The position numbers and the translations under genes are program-made. Source: Acidobacteriota bacterium (GTDB taxonomy: Bacteria; Acidobacteriota; Thermoanaerobaculia; Thermoanaerobaculales; Thermoanaerobaculaceae). From it: a stretch of DNA of 64,000 bases. How positions within the stretch are numbered: position 1 is the first letter of the stretch; each line of letters opens with the position of its first letter. The stretch is from positions 1 to 64,000 of the forward strand of contig SCRJ01000051.1 of assembly GCA_004298115.1 (NCBI GenBank), given 5' to 3'. This document shows positions 17,970 through 26,868 of this stretch, one piece after another. The notes below the pieces were generated by a model, which saw only the letters and a list, made by a program, of their open reading frames with translations, was not told where the DNA came from and did no database searches.

Positions 17970-20900
17970 GCCTTGTCACCTCGGATGCTGCGCCAGTCGA
18001 ACGTGGCGTCCTTGACGCGGAGGTAGTTCGCATCGAGGGCGGGGGAAAGCAGCAGGATGGCGGCGATGCGGCGCGCGACCTCCATGAAATACCGCGCCTC
18101 CTCCGGCTTGAGGTCGCGGCCGAGGAGGTCGCGCTCGCGGTAGGAGAGCCACTTCTTGAGCACCTGGTAGCCGCCGATCGTGTACTCCCAGACGCGGCAC
18201 GGGACGCAGCGCCAGTAGGCGCGATCGTTGAGTGCCACGTCGAGGCAGCGATCGCCGAGGAGCGCGAACGCCTGCTCGACGGAAAGGCCGAGCGCGGCAA
18301 CGCCCGCCTCGATCGCGGCGCGCTCGTCGCTTCCGTAGGCGCGCTCGACGGCTCGGCCGCGGCCCGGCATCGTCACGCCGCCCTTGCCGGCGTGGCCCCA
18401 GCCGGCGCTGACCGCCAGGTCGCCACCAGGAAGATCGAGCGGCTTGCCCGAGGCGCTCGCGATCGCGCCGATGGTCCGCAGCTCGGACCGGATGTCACCC
18501 GAGCTAATGCCAGGCACATCGCTCTCGGGGTCGAGCAGCCCAGCGACCTGCCGGCCAAGCGCAGCGGAGGCTTCGAGCAGCTCGCGCGTCGCCGGCAGGG
18601 GGATGCGCGGCCACTCCTGCCGCAGCGCGTCGGCGTTCTCATTACCGTAGAGGGGTGCGTGCATGGTCGCGAGCGCATGGAAGAAGAGTGCGTCCTTGGG
18701 AACCGCGAGTTCCGAGACGCCAGCCACGGCCGCTGAACTCAGGTTGGGGACAGTGTCGCTGACACCCGAGACCCCTCTGGCCCTCCCGCCACGAACCAAC
18801 AGGAGAGGGAACATCTGAACGTTTGCCTCGATGACATTTAGGTCGGCGAGGCGGCGTGTGACCTGCGGGCAGTAGAACCGCCCCTTGCGGAATCGCGTCG
18901 TTGTCGCCAGCCATGAATTACCCGGAAACACGTGCGCCAGGTAGTCCTCGCGCTTCCTGTCCAGGAGCTTGGTGTCCGGCTCCCAATAGAGCCATCGCAC
19001 GTCGAATGGCCTGTAGCAGTAGGGGATGATGTGCTCAGGCAAGAAACCACGTTTGATGAGGCGGCCACGGGTTTCACGGGCGTTGAAACCACCGGCGTTA
19101 CCCATGACTGCAGGAAGTTCGCGGGCGATGTCGTCGTCGCTGACCGCCGGATCGAAGTACCGGTGCATCCGTGCTTCGAGGCGCTCGCGGTCGATGCCCA
19201 CGACCACGTCGTCTCGGCTCGTCTTCACCCCTGGGAAGGAGACAGGCAGTAGCTCGGTCAGTAGCGGCCAAAATAGGTAGTCGCTCGCGAAGGTGCGGGG
19301 CTTGAATGGGAAACCTAAGCGCGCCACGGGTTCCAGCGGGACAAGAGCACTTGGGGTTTCCGAGCCGAGACTTGCAAGCAGAGCTGCTCGCCGGTCTGCG
19401 GCTCGTGCCTCATCCCGGTCGAGGTAGAGGATCTCAGCCCCATTGCATTTCTCCGGACCGCGGCGGGCCAGCAGCGCGATCGCGGTACCAACCTTGATGC
19501 CGGTCGAGAAGCCCTGCGTCGCCATGACCGTTTCGGAGGTTCGCCCGTCCGGGGCGTATTCCGAGATGATGCGATCGCCATGCAGGTTGTCGATCCAGAT
19601 GCGGTCGAAGGCGTCGAGGAAGTGCTCGCGCATGCCGGTGAACGAGAGCCCGTCGAGCCAGGAGTAGTTGGAGATGAAGCACACGACGCCGCGTCCGGTG
19701 CCATCGACGATCTTGCGCTCGGCCATCCGGTAGAAGCGCACGTAAAGATCGTTCAGCCCCTGACCCTGCGGTTGCGGGGCGCGCTTTGCGATCCGATAGG
19801 CGGTCGAAAGGTCGCGCTCCTCGGCGACGGCGATCCCCGCGAAGCCGTTGTACGGGGGGTTGCCGAGGATAACGAGGATGGGCTGGTCGCGCTTGACGTG
19901 CTCGGCCGCTTCGCGCTCCTCCTCGAGGTCGGGGAACGGCAGCACCTTCTGCTTCGGCCCCTTTGGCGGCTCCCAGCCTGTCAGCGCGTTGGTGAGGTAG
20001 ACGCCGACACGCTCGCCGTCGCCGCCGAGCGGCGCGCCCAGGTGCGAGAGCAGGAGGCCGAGCTGGAGGTGGGCGACGACGAACGGCGCAGGGAGGATCT
20101 CGAAGCCGAAGACGCGCTCGATCGCCGCGCGCTTGAGGTCGTTGGCGAGCAGCGCGTCGCCGCCCTTGGCCTTGAGCGTCTCGGCGATGCGCTTGAGCAC
20201 CTCGACGAGGTAGGTGCCGGTGCCGCAGCAGGGGTCGAGGACGACGACGCGGGGATCGGCGAGGCCGTCGGCGATCTCCAGCTCCTCGCGCAGCACCGTG
20301 TCCACCCGGGCGACCTGGTACTGGACGATCTCGCGGGGCGTGTACCAGACGCCGAGCTGCTTGCGCAGGTCGGGGTCGAACGCCTGCAGGAACGGCTCGT
20401 AGAAGTACTGCACCGCGAGTCCTTCCTCGAACCTGGCGAAGAACTGGACCCGGTCCACCCGGTTGAGGGCGCGGCAGGCGCTGTCGATGAGCGGCACCAG
20501 CTCCAGCGGCTGCAGCGTCGAGCGGGTGGAGATCAGACCAAAGAGCGTGCGCAGGACGGGCAGCTCGATGCTCCAGGATGCCGTTCGCCAGTCAAACACG
20601 GCGCGCGCGTCCTCACGCGGTCGCTCCTGCGCCCAGATCACCCAGGCGGAGAAGATGCCGTAGAACAGCGTCTGCACCAGCGTCGAGCGGAAGAAGTGCT
20701 CGCCCTTCTCGCCCTCGAACCGCATCCCGAGCGCCTCTTCGAGGGCGGCGCGCAGGCTCGCGAGGGCGGGCAGGTCGTGCCCTTCGAGACGCATCCGAGC
20801 GTCGCGGGCGTACGAGGCGAGGAACGCGGCGAGGTCCTGCGGGGCGGCGAGCGGCGCGGCGTGGAGCATGACGCGCTTGAGGCACTCGACCAGGCGCGCG

Positions 20901-21394
20901 CCCTCGCGCTGCGCCAGGGCGCGGGGGTGCTCGACCTCTTGCCAGAACAGACGTTCGTCCGCTGCCAGCGAGCCCCGTTCAAGCTCGACGGTCTTGCCGT
21001 CGGCGTCGCGCCCGAACAACGCGAAATCGCGCAGGTTGGTGACGAGGACCTGCCGGTAGCGCTCCAGGTACCTGGCCAGCTGCGGTGTCTTGACGATCTC
21101 GTCCACGCTGGCGTCGGGCGGCTTGACCTCGATCGCGCCGCGAGCGGGGACTTGGGTGGTGAGGGCGTCTGGCTCGGCGGTGCGGCGGAGCTGGTCGGCC
21201 GTGAACAGGCCGCCGTCGGGCAGCCCGGCTCCGACGCTGGCCGGGTGGAGGATGCACCGCACCCTTGGGTTCAGCGTCTTGCCGACCTCGTCGAACAGGT
21301 TTGATAGCGCCGGGTAGTACGACGTCTCCGGGACGCCGGCGCCCGAGAGGTGGATCGCCCGCACCTGTTCGAGATACGCCTCGACGGGGTTCAT
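17966..21394 (-). CDS. Single-chain nuclease and N6-adenine methyltransferase (type ISP/IIG-like restriction enzyme)
   Basis: A 1142-residue protein. Residues about 55-92 hold a PD-(D/E)xK nuclease pattern: GLPDGGLF (PD 59-60) and AIEVKPP (E89, K91). An N6-adenine methyltransferase core follows, with SAM motif LDPCCGTGTYLVEV near 390 and catalytic GNPPYNGF near 510. The long C-terminal part (about 640-1142) resembles the specificity region of type ISP enzymes (RPFDVRWLYWEPDTK; YKWLSYRERD-like KKWLSYRERDLLG near 1090). Classical type ISP proteins are about 1600 residues with an SF2 helicase; no Walker A or DEAD box is visible here, so this is a helicase-less form closer to IIG layout. It should methylate and cut one sequence; the target is unknown. 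Confidence 0.88.
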   Translation of the reverse strand: MNPVEAYLEQVRAIHLSGAGVPETSYYPALSNLFDEVGKTLNPRVRCILHPASVGAGLPDGGLFTADQLRRTAEPDALTTQVPARGAIEVKPPDASVDEIVKTPQLARYLERYRQVLVTNLRDFALFGRDADGKTVELERGSLAADERLFWQEVEHPRALAQREGARLVECLKRVMLHAAPLAAPQDLAAFLASYARDARMRLEGHDLPALASLRAALEEALGMRFEGEKGEHFFRSTLVQTLFYGIFSAWVIWAQERPREDARAVFDWRTASWSIELPVLRTLFGLISTRSTLQPLELVPLIDSACRALNRVDRVQFFARFEEGLAVQYFYEPFLQAFDPDLRKQLGVWYTPREIVQYQVARVDTVLREELEIADGLADPRVVVLDPCCGTGTYLVEVLKRIAETLKAKGGDALLANDLKRAAIERVFGFEILPAPFVVAHLQLGLLLSHLGAPLGGDGERVGVYLTNALTGWEPPKGPKQKVLPFPDLEEEREAAEHVKRDQPILVILGNPPYNGFAGIAVAEERDLSTAYRIAKRAPQPQGQGLNDLYVRFYRMAERKIVDGTGRGVVCFISNYSWLDGLSFTGMREHFLDAFDRIWIDNLHGDRIISEYAPDGRTSETVMATQGFSTGIKVGTAIALLARRGPEKCNGAEILYLDRDEARAADRRAALLASLGSETPSALVPLEPVARLGFPFKPRTFASDYLFWPLLTELLPVSFPGVKTSRDDVVVGIDRERLEARMHRYFDPAVSDDDIARELPAVMGNAGGFNARETRGRLIKRGFLPEHIIPYCYRPFDVRWLYWEPDTKLLDRKREDYLAHVFPGNSWLATTTRFRKGRFYCPQVTRRLADLNVIEANVQMFPLLLVRGGRARGVSGVSDTVPNLSSAAVAGVSELAVPKDALFFHALATMHAPLYGNENADALRQEWPRIPLPATRELLEASAALGRQVAGLLDPESDVPGISSGDIRSELRTIGAIASASGKPLDLPGGDLAVSAGWGHAGKGGVTMPGRGRAVERAYGSDERAAIEAGVAALGLSVEQAFALLGDRCLDVALNDRAYWRCVPCRVWEYTIGGYQVLKKWLSYRERDLLGRDLKPEEARYFMEVARRIAAILLLSPALDANYLRVKDATFDWRSIRGDKA

Positions 21395-21484
21395 GCGTGC
21401 ATTGTGACTCGCCCCGTTCGTTCACGCCAGCGCCATGCTCCTCGCGGCGCCCGGTGTACCCTTGCCACCGAGACTCGGAGGGGC

Positions 21485-22786
21485 ATGGCACATCGCACGG
21501 CGCGTTCCGGTTACGAGAGCCTGGTGGAGCGGCTCAACCGCTTCCCCCAGGGAGCGCCGCCGTCGGAACTGTTGTTCAAGATCCTCGGGGTTCTGTTCTC
21601 CGAGCGCGAAGCCGGCCTCGTGGCCCGGCTGCCGATCAGGCCCTTCACGGCGGCCGACGCGGCCGCCGCCTGGAGGTCGAGCGAAGCCCAAGCGCGCCGC
21701 CAGCTCGACGCGCTGGCCGATCGCGCGCTCCTTCTCGACGCGCACGACGGCCGCGAGACCACCTACACGCTGCCGCCCCCGATGGCGGGGTTCTTCGAGT
21801 TCTCGATGATGCGGGTGCGCGAGGACGTCGATCAGCGCCTCCTGGCCGAGCTCTTCTACCGGTACCTCAACGTCGAGGACGATTTCATCCGCGAGCTGTT
21901 CGCCGAGGGGGAAACCCATCTCGGTCGCGCGTTCGTGCACGAGCCCGCCCTCGCGGCGGCGAGCGCCGTGCACGTGCTCGATCACGAGCGTGCGAGCGCC
22001 GTCGTCCGCGCCGCCACCGCGATCGGCGTCGGGACCTGCTACTGCCGCCACAAGATGGCGCACCTCGGCCGCGCCTGCGGCGCGCCGATGGAGATCTGCA
22101 TGACCTTCAACGGGGTCGCCGACTCGCTGATCCGCCACGGGTTCGCCCGGCGGACCGACGCGGCCGAGACGCTGGACCTGCTCGGTCAGGCCTGGGGGGG
22201 CGGCCTCGTGCAGTTCGGCGAGAACGTGCGCCAGGAGGTGAGCTTCATCTGCAACTGCTGCGGCTGCTGCTGCGAGGCGATGATCGCGCAGCGCCGGTTC
22301 GGCGTGCTGCACCCCGTCCACACGACGAACTTCCTGCCCCACTTCGACGGTGAAGCGTGCGTCGGGTGCGGGAAGTGCGTCGCGGCGTGTCCGGTGGAGG
22401 CCGTGGCGCTGGTGTCGGCGCACGACCCGCTGCGGCCGAAGGCGCGGAAGGCGAGGCTCGACGCCGAGATCTGCCTGGGGTGCGGCGTGTGCGTCCCGGC
22501 GTGCGCTCGCCGCGCGATCGCGCTTCGCGAGCGAGGGCAGCGGGTGATCACCCCCGTCAACTCGGCGCACCGGGTCGTCCTGGCGGCGATCGAGCGCGGG
22601 AAGCTCGCCGAGCTGATCTTCGACAAGCGCCACCTCGCGAGCCACCGGGCGATGGCCGCGATCCTCGGGGTGATGCTCAAGCTGCCGCCCGTGAAGCAGG
22701 CGATGGCGAGCCGCCAGATGCGCTCCCGCTACCTGGAGCGGCTCCTCGCCCGTCGCTCGGGCACGGCGCCGGCCTCGACGCACTGA
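21485..22786 (+). CDS. Winged-helix and 4Fe-4S ferredoxin-like protein with extra Cys motifs
   Basis: A 433-residue protein. Residues about 30-95 look like a winged helix (LLFKILGVLFSEREAGL...). A central region carries two unusual Cys clusters: GTCYCRHKMAHLGRAC...EICMTF near 183-205 and ICNCCGCCCEAMI near 254-264. Two 4Fe-4S ferredoxin motifs follow, CVGCGKCVAACP near 291 and CLGCGVCVPACA near 331. I know similar proteins only as uncharacterised Fe-S proteins of anaerobes and facultative bacteria; electron transfer or redox sensing is inferred. ATG 21485 has a perfect GGAGGGG. It is transcribed divergently from the restriction gene and alone. Confidence 0.82.
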   Translation: MAHRTARSGYESLVERLNRFPQGAPPSELLFKILGVLFSEREAGLVARLPIRPFTAADAAAAWRSSEAQARRQLDALADRALLLDAHDGRETTYTLPPPMAGFFEFSMMRVREDVDQRLLAELFYRYLNVEDDFIRELFAEGETHLGRAFVHEPALAAASAVHVLDHERASAVVRAATAIGVGTCYCRHKMAHLGRACGAPMEICMTFNGVADSLIRHGFARRTDAAETLDLLGQAWGGGLVQFGENVRQEVSFICNCCGCCCEAMIAQRRFGVLHPVHTTNFLPHFDGEACVGCGKCVAACPVEAVALVSAHDPLRPKARKARLDAEICLGCGVCVPACARRAIALRERGQRVITPVNSAHRVVLAAIERGKLAELIFDKRHLASHRAMAAILGVMLKLPPVKQAMASRQMRSRYLERLLARRSGTAPASTH

Positions 22787-22839
22787 GGCCTCGGGGGAGG
22801 GTCGGCACCCGTGGGACCGCCGGGCTGACGGGCGTGGAG

Positions 22840-22861
22840 CGCCGGGCCGCGACACCCGGCG
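22840..22861. terminator. GC hairpin between convergent genes
   Basis: CGCCGGG (22840-22846), 8-base loop, CCCGGCG (22855-22861), extendable by GGAG/CTCC. It lies between the stops of the Fe-S gene and apaG. No T-tract. Confidence 0.35.
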
Positions 22862-22893
22862 GGGCTCCGCTCCTCGGTCGCCCCTGGGCTGCG

Positions 22894-23280
22894 TCAGTTC
22901 ACCGCCTGGGGGGCGATGAGGGAGAACGGGGCGATCTCGACGTCGAAATCGCCGCCGCCCTCCGCCCGCATCAGATAGCTGCCGCGCATCGTCCCGAACG
23001 GGGTGGGCAGCGGGCAGAAGCTCGTGTACTCGAACGAGGCGCCCGGGCGCAGGACGGGGGTCTCGCCGACGACGCCGGCGCCCTCCACCTCCTCGACGCG
23101 GCCGTTTCCGTCCGTGATCGTCCAGTGGCGGCGGAGGAGCTGGACGACGCCGTCGCCCTGGTTCGTGATGCGGATGCGGTACGAGAAGAGGTAGGCACCG
23201 CGCTCCGGCGCGCTCGACTCCGGCAGGTACGAGGGCGTCACCAGGACGCGGATCCCCATCGTCGTCACGTCGCTCATCAT
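22894..23280 (-). CDS. apaG: ApaG protein
   Basis: A 128-residue single-domain protein with the ApaG beta-sandwich signatures YLFSYRIRITNQGDGVVQLL, HWTITDGNG, VVGETPVLRPG and FEYTSFCPLPTPFGTMRGSY. The family is linked to Co/Mg resistance and, as the same fold, to F-box substrate recognition; biochemical role unclear. Start ambiguous between ATG 23280 and ATG 23277. Divergent from rimO. Confidence 0.93.
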   Translation of the reverse strand: MMSDVTTMGIRVLVTPSYLPESSAPERGAYLFSYRIRITNQGDGVVQLLRRHWTITDGNGRVEEVEGAGVVGETPVLRPGASFEYTSFCPLPTPFGTMRGSYLMRAEGGGDFDVEIAPFSLIAPQAVN

Positions 23281-23365
23281 GAGCAGGAATGCCGGCGAGC
23301 GGTCCCCGATTCCCGCCGCGGCCCGAGAACGTGAGGCCGGGAATCATTCTCCTGCGGCCCGATGT

Positions 23366-23371
23366 TAGAAT
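23366..23371 (+). promoter_or_regulatory. -10 box placed for a leaderless rimO transcript
   Basis: TAGAAT ends 8 bases before the GTG start codon of rimO at 23380, so transcription would begin at or next to the start codon. No Shine-Dalgarno sequence is present and no clear -35. Confidence 0.4.
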
Positions 23372-23379
23372 GACCGCTC

Positions 23380-24822
23380 GTGAAGACGGCCGCGCGTCCC
23401 GCGCGCGCCCCGAAGTCGGTCAAAGTCGGAATGATAGGGCTCGGGTGCGCCAAGAACCTGGTGGACGGAGAGGTCATGCTCGGCCACCTGGTCGAGCACG
23501 GCGCCGAGGTCGTCACCGACATCGACTCCGCCGAGGTCGTGATCGTCAACACCTGCGGCTTCGTCGAGGACGCGAAGCGGGAGTCGATCGACGCGATCCT
23601 GGAGGTGGCGCGGCGCAAGGGGGACGGGACCCTGCGCCGCCTGGTGGTCGCCGGGTGCATGGCGCAGCGCTACGCTCCGGAGCTGGCCGCCGAGGTGCCG
23701 GAGATCGACGCCTTCGTCGGTCTCGACGAGCTCGAGCGCGCGCCGGAGGCGGTGCTCGGCCGGCTCGGGCGCCACCTGCCGGACCAGCGCGGCGCTCTCA
23801 AGCTCTACGACCACACCGCACCGCGCCTGCTTGCCACCGGCGGCGTCTTCGCCTATCTGAAGGTGGCGGAGGGGTGCGACAACCCGTGCACGTTCTGCCA
23901 CATCCCGGCGATGCGCGGCGCCTTCCGCTCGCGCACGCCCGACTCGCTCGTGGCCGAAGCGCGCCGCCTCGAAGAGGCGGGCGTGCGCGAGCTGGTGCTG
24001 ATCGCCCAGGACACGACGCGCTACGGGGAGGACCTCGGGATGGGTCGCGCCGGGCTGCGCCGCCTGCTGGAGGCGCTGCTGGCGGGGACCACGTTGCCGT
24101 GGCTGCGCTTCATGTACGCGTACCCCGCGACGCTCGATCCCGGCATCTTCCCGCTGATGGCGCGCGAGAGCCGCCTCGTACCCTACCTCGACATCCCGTT
24201 GCAGCACGCCGCCCGTCCCGTCCTCAAGCTGATGAAGCGGGGCGGCGACGCGCGTCGCTACCGGGAGCTGATCGCGAAGGCGCGCGAGACCGTGCCGGGC
24301 CTCGCGGTCCGCACCACGTTCATCGTGGGGTTCCCGGGCGAGGGGGAAGCCGAGTTCGCCGAGCTGCAGGCGTTCGTGGACGAGGTCCGCTTCGACCACG
24401 TCGGGGTGTTCGCCTACTCGTTCCAGGACGAGAACCCCGGCGCCGCGCTCGGCGACCCGGTGCCGCGGCGAACGAAGGAGCGGCGCCGGCGCGTGCTCAT
24501 GAAGCAGCAGGAGCGCATCAGCCGCGAGCACAACCGTACGCTCAGGCGGCAGGAGCTCACCGCCATCGTGGAGGGCGCCAGCCCGGAATCCGAGTACCTG
24601 CTGCAAGGTCGCCTGCCGCGCCAGGCGCCGGAGGTGGACGGCCGGCTGCTCTTTGCGGACGGGACCGCCCGCGCCGGCGACATCGTTCGTGTCCGCATCA
24701 CGAAGGCGTACGCCTTCGACCTGGTGGGCGAGATCCGCGAGGTGCTGCAGCCCGCGCCGACGCGCCGTCTGCCGTTGCTCCCGTCGCGGCTGCCGGCGCT
24801 GCCCGCGGCGGTCGCGCGATAA
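23380..24822 (+). CDS. rimO: Ribosomal protein S12 methylthiotransferase
   Basis: A 480-residue radical-SAM enzyme that adds a methylthio group to Asp of ribosomal protein S12. The N-terminal domain holds three auxiliary-cluster Cys (Cys23 in GLGCAKNLVDGE, Cys near 59 in NTCGFV, Cys near 93 in AGCMAQRY). The radical-SAM motif is CDNPCTFC at about 167-174, and the C-terminus is a TRAM domain (VEGASPESEYLLQGR). LGCAKNLVD favours RimO over MiaB (LGCQMN). A GTG start. ribF follows 4 bases later. Confidence 0.95.
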   Translation: MKTAARPARAPKSVKVGMIGLGCAKNLVDGEVMLGHLVEHGAEVVTDIDSAEVVIVNTCGFVEDAKRESIDAILEVARRKGDGTLRRLVVAGCMAQRYAPELAAEVPEIDAFVGLDELERAPEAVLGRLGRHLPDQRGALKLYDHTAPRLLATGGVFAYLKVAEGCDNPCTFCHIPAMRGAFRSRTPDSLVAEARRLEEAGVRELVLIAQDTTRYGEDLGMGRAGLRRLLEALLAGTTLPWLRFMYAYPATLDPGIFPLMARESRLVPYLDIPLQHAARPVLKLMKRGGDARRYRELIAKARETVPGLAVRTTFIVGFPGEGEAEFAELQAFVDEVRFDHVGVFAYSFQDENPGAALGDPVPRRTKERRRRVLMKQQERISREHNRTLRRQELTAIVEGASPESEYLLQGRLPRQAPEVDGRLLFADGTARAGDIVRVRITKAYAFDLVGEIREVLQPAPTRRLPLLPSRLPALPAAVAR

Positions 24823-24826
24823 GCCG

Positions 24827-25792
24827 ATGGACGTCCTGCGCGACCCGGCGCCGTCCTCCGACCTCCCCCGCGGGGGCGTGGTTACGATCGGCAACTTCGA
24901 CGGCGTGCACGCCGGCCACCGGATGCTGCTCGCCGGAGCGGTGGCGCGGGCGCGGGAGCTCGGCGTGCCGGCGGTGGCGCTGACGTTCGAACCGCACCCC
25001 GAGAAGGTGTTGCGGCCGGACTCGGGGCTGAAGCTCGTCAACACGCGGGCACAGAAGGCGCAGCTGCTCGAGCGACTCGGCGTCGGCACCCTGGTGGAGA
25101 TCGGTTTCGACCGGCGCTTCGCGGCGATCTCGGCGCAGGATTTCGCCCGCGAGTTCCTCTTCCGCCGCCTCGCGCCCGCCGAGGTGCGCCTCGGGACCAA
25201 CTTCCGCTTCGGTTCCGGCCGGCTGGGGGACGTCAACTTCCTCTCGACGCTCGGCCACGAGATGGGGTTTGCGGTCGTCGGCGTCGAGCCGCTCAAGGAG
25301 GGCGGCGAGGTCGTCTCGTCCACGCGCGTCCGCCGGGAGATCGCGCGCGGCCACGTGGACGAGGCCTGGCGGCTCCTGGCGCGCCCGTTCTACGTGGACG
25401 GCCGCGTGTACCGGGGCAAGCGGTTCGGCCGCCAGCTCGGATTCCCGACGATCAACGTCAACGTCGAGAACGAGCTGCTACCGGCGCACGGGGTGTACGT
25501 GACCGCCATCCACATCCCTTCGTACTCGCGGGTGTTTCCTTCGGTGACCAACATCGGCGTGCGCCCCACCGTCTATGAGAACTCGCAGGTGACCGTCGAG
25601 TGCCACGTCCTGAACTTCACCGGCGACGTCTACCAGGAACCCGTGCGCCTGTCGTTCCTCCGGCGCGTGCGCGACGAGAAGGTGTTCGGGTCGAGCATGG
25701 AGCTGGTCGCGCAGATTCGCCGCGACGTGCAGGCGGCCGAGCTCTACTTCGCTCAGGCCGGACTTCCCGCGGACGAGCTGGTGCGACGGTGA
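24827..25792 (+). CDS. ribF: Bifunctional riboflavin kinase/FAD synthetase
   Basis: A 321-residue two-domain enzyme making FMN and FAD. The N-terminal nucleotidyltransferase domain has VTIGNFDGVHAGHRML (HxGH) and the C-terminal flavokinase domain has GKRFGRQLGFPTINV (near 200) and TNIGVRPTV. It starts 4 bases after the rimO stop and overlaps the following membrane-protein gene by 4 bases (GTGA), forming a rimO-ribF unit. Confidence 0.96.
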   Translation: MDVLRDPAPSSDLPRGGVVTIGNFDGVHAGHRMLLAGAVARARELGVPAVALTFEPHPEKVLRPDSGLKLVNTRAQKAQLLERLGVGTLVEIGFDRRFAAISAQDFAREFLFRRLAPAEVRLGTNFRFGSGRLGDVNFLSTLGHEMGFAVVGVEPLKEGGEVVSSTRVRREIARGHVDEAWRLLARPFYVDGRVYRGKRFGRQLGFPTINVNVENELLPAHGVYVTAIHIPSYSRVFPSVTNIGVRPTVYENSQVTVECHVLNFTGDVYQEPVRLSFLRRVRDEKVFGSSMELVAQIRRDVQAAELYFAQAGLPADELVRR

Positions 25793-26772
25793 GCCTGGCT
25801 CTTCTGTGGCCGCTCGTCACGACGGCCGTCCTGCTGGTCGCGGCGTTCGCCATGCTGCGGCTCGACAGCCACCGGTGGGGTGCGCTCGCGTGGCTGGGGG
25901 CGAGCGCCGTCTGGAGCTTTGCGGCGCCGGCGCTGCTCGCGCTTGGGCCGACCGCTCGCCTGCTGCGGGCTCCCCAGCGCGGCGGTGCGATCCCGGAGAC
26001 GTGGCTGAGCGCGCCCGCGCTCGCCCTCGCCGTGGTCGTCGTCGCGGTGGCGCTGCCGACGGCCGCGGCGGCGCGCTGGCGCGCGATCGAAGGGCCGGTC
26101 GACGGGGCGGTGTTCGGCGGCGTGGGTGGCATCGGACTCGCAGCCGGGTCGACGTGGCTGCTCCTGGCGCGGCAGGCGTGGCACCCGGACGGCGCCGCGC
26201 TGGTGTTCGTGACCGCGATGCACGCCGCGGCCGGGGCGCTGCTGGGCGCCGGGTTCGGAGCGGCCAAGCTCGCCTCGCACCGCGCTCGGCGCGTGCCGGC
26301 GGCGCTGGCCGCGGCCGCCGGAGCCGGCATCCTGGTCGCCGCGCTCACCGTCGCGGCCCTCGCCTGCTGGCGGGCGTGGGGGGAGGACGGCGTCGCCTGC
26401 AACCTGGGGCTGGCCGGGGCGGCGCTGGCGGCGCTGGCGGCGGTGCTCGCCGCCTGCCTGGCGCACGAGCGCCGCATCGTGACCGGCCAACTCGAAGACG
26501 AGGTCAAGCTCGGGGTGCTGCCGGGCTGGGTCGTGGACGTGCTCCCGAGCTACCGCCGTCGTATTCGTTCCGACTGGTGGCCGCGCCGGGACGAGCGGCG
26601 GGAGATCGCGCGCCTGCTCGTCACGCTGGCGTTCCGCAAGCAGCAGCTCAGGACGCTTCCGGACGATCGCCTGCGCCTGTACGGCCTCGAGGTCGGGCGC
26701 TTGCGGCAGCGGGCGCGCGCGGTCCTGGCCCTGGCGCCGGAGCGGCCGGTCGCCGGCGGCGGCGACGCGTGA
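25789..26772 (+). CDS. Membrane protein of unknown function
   Basis: A 327-residue protein I cannot assign. It shows about 7 hydrophobic helices in the first 225 residues, very rich in Ala, Leu and Val, followed by a basic cytoplasmic tail of about 100 residues (VLPSYRRRIRSDWWPRRDERREIARLLVTLAFRK in part, then RLYGLEVGRLRQRARAVL). The GTG at 25789 overlaps the ribF stop, so it is translated with ribF. Confidence 0.7.
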   Translation: MSLALLWPLVTTAVLLVAAFAMLRLDSHRWGALAWLGASAVWSFAAPALLALGPTARLLRAPQRGGAIPETWLSAPALALAVVVVAVALPTAAAARWRAIEGPVDGAVFGGVGGIGLAAGSTWLLLARQAWHPDGAALVFVTAMHAAAGALLGAGFGAAKLASHRARRVPAALAAAAGAGILVAALTVAALACWRAWGEDGVACNLGLAGAALAALAAVLAACLAHERRIVTGQLEDEVKLGVLPGWVVDVLPSYRRRIRSDWWPRRDERREIARLLVTLAFRKQQLRTLPDDRLRLYGLEVGRLRQRARAVLALAPERPVAGGGDA

Positions 26773-26782
26773 GGACGGCGCG

Positions 26783-26810
26783 TTCCTGAGCCGGGCCCGT
26801 GTGCTATCGT
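26783..26810 (+). promoter_or_regulatory. Candidate promoter of metK
   Basis: Weak -35 TTCCTG (26783-26788), 16 bases, then extended -10 TGCTATCGT (hexamer TATCGT at 26805-26810). It is the best candidate in the 96-base gap before metK; no SAM riboswitch fits there. Confidence 0.4.
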
Positions 26811-26868
26811 TTGCGCCAAGCCCTGGGCGAAACGAGAGTTGGCGAGGCCGGGGCGGGGGAGAGAACCA

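Noticed and set aside
17966-21394. BREX PglX or full type ISP enzyme
   Set aside because: Neither BREX partners (pglZ, brxC) nor an SF2 helicase is visible; the fused PD-(D/E)xK nuclease and the specificity-like C-terminus fit a helicase-less ISP/IIG-type enzyme better.
26773-26868. SAM riboswitch upstream of metK
   Set aside because: The 96-base gap shows no SAM-I, SAM-II or SAM-IV type conserved core.
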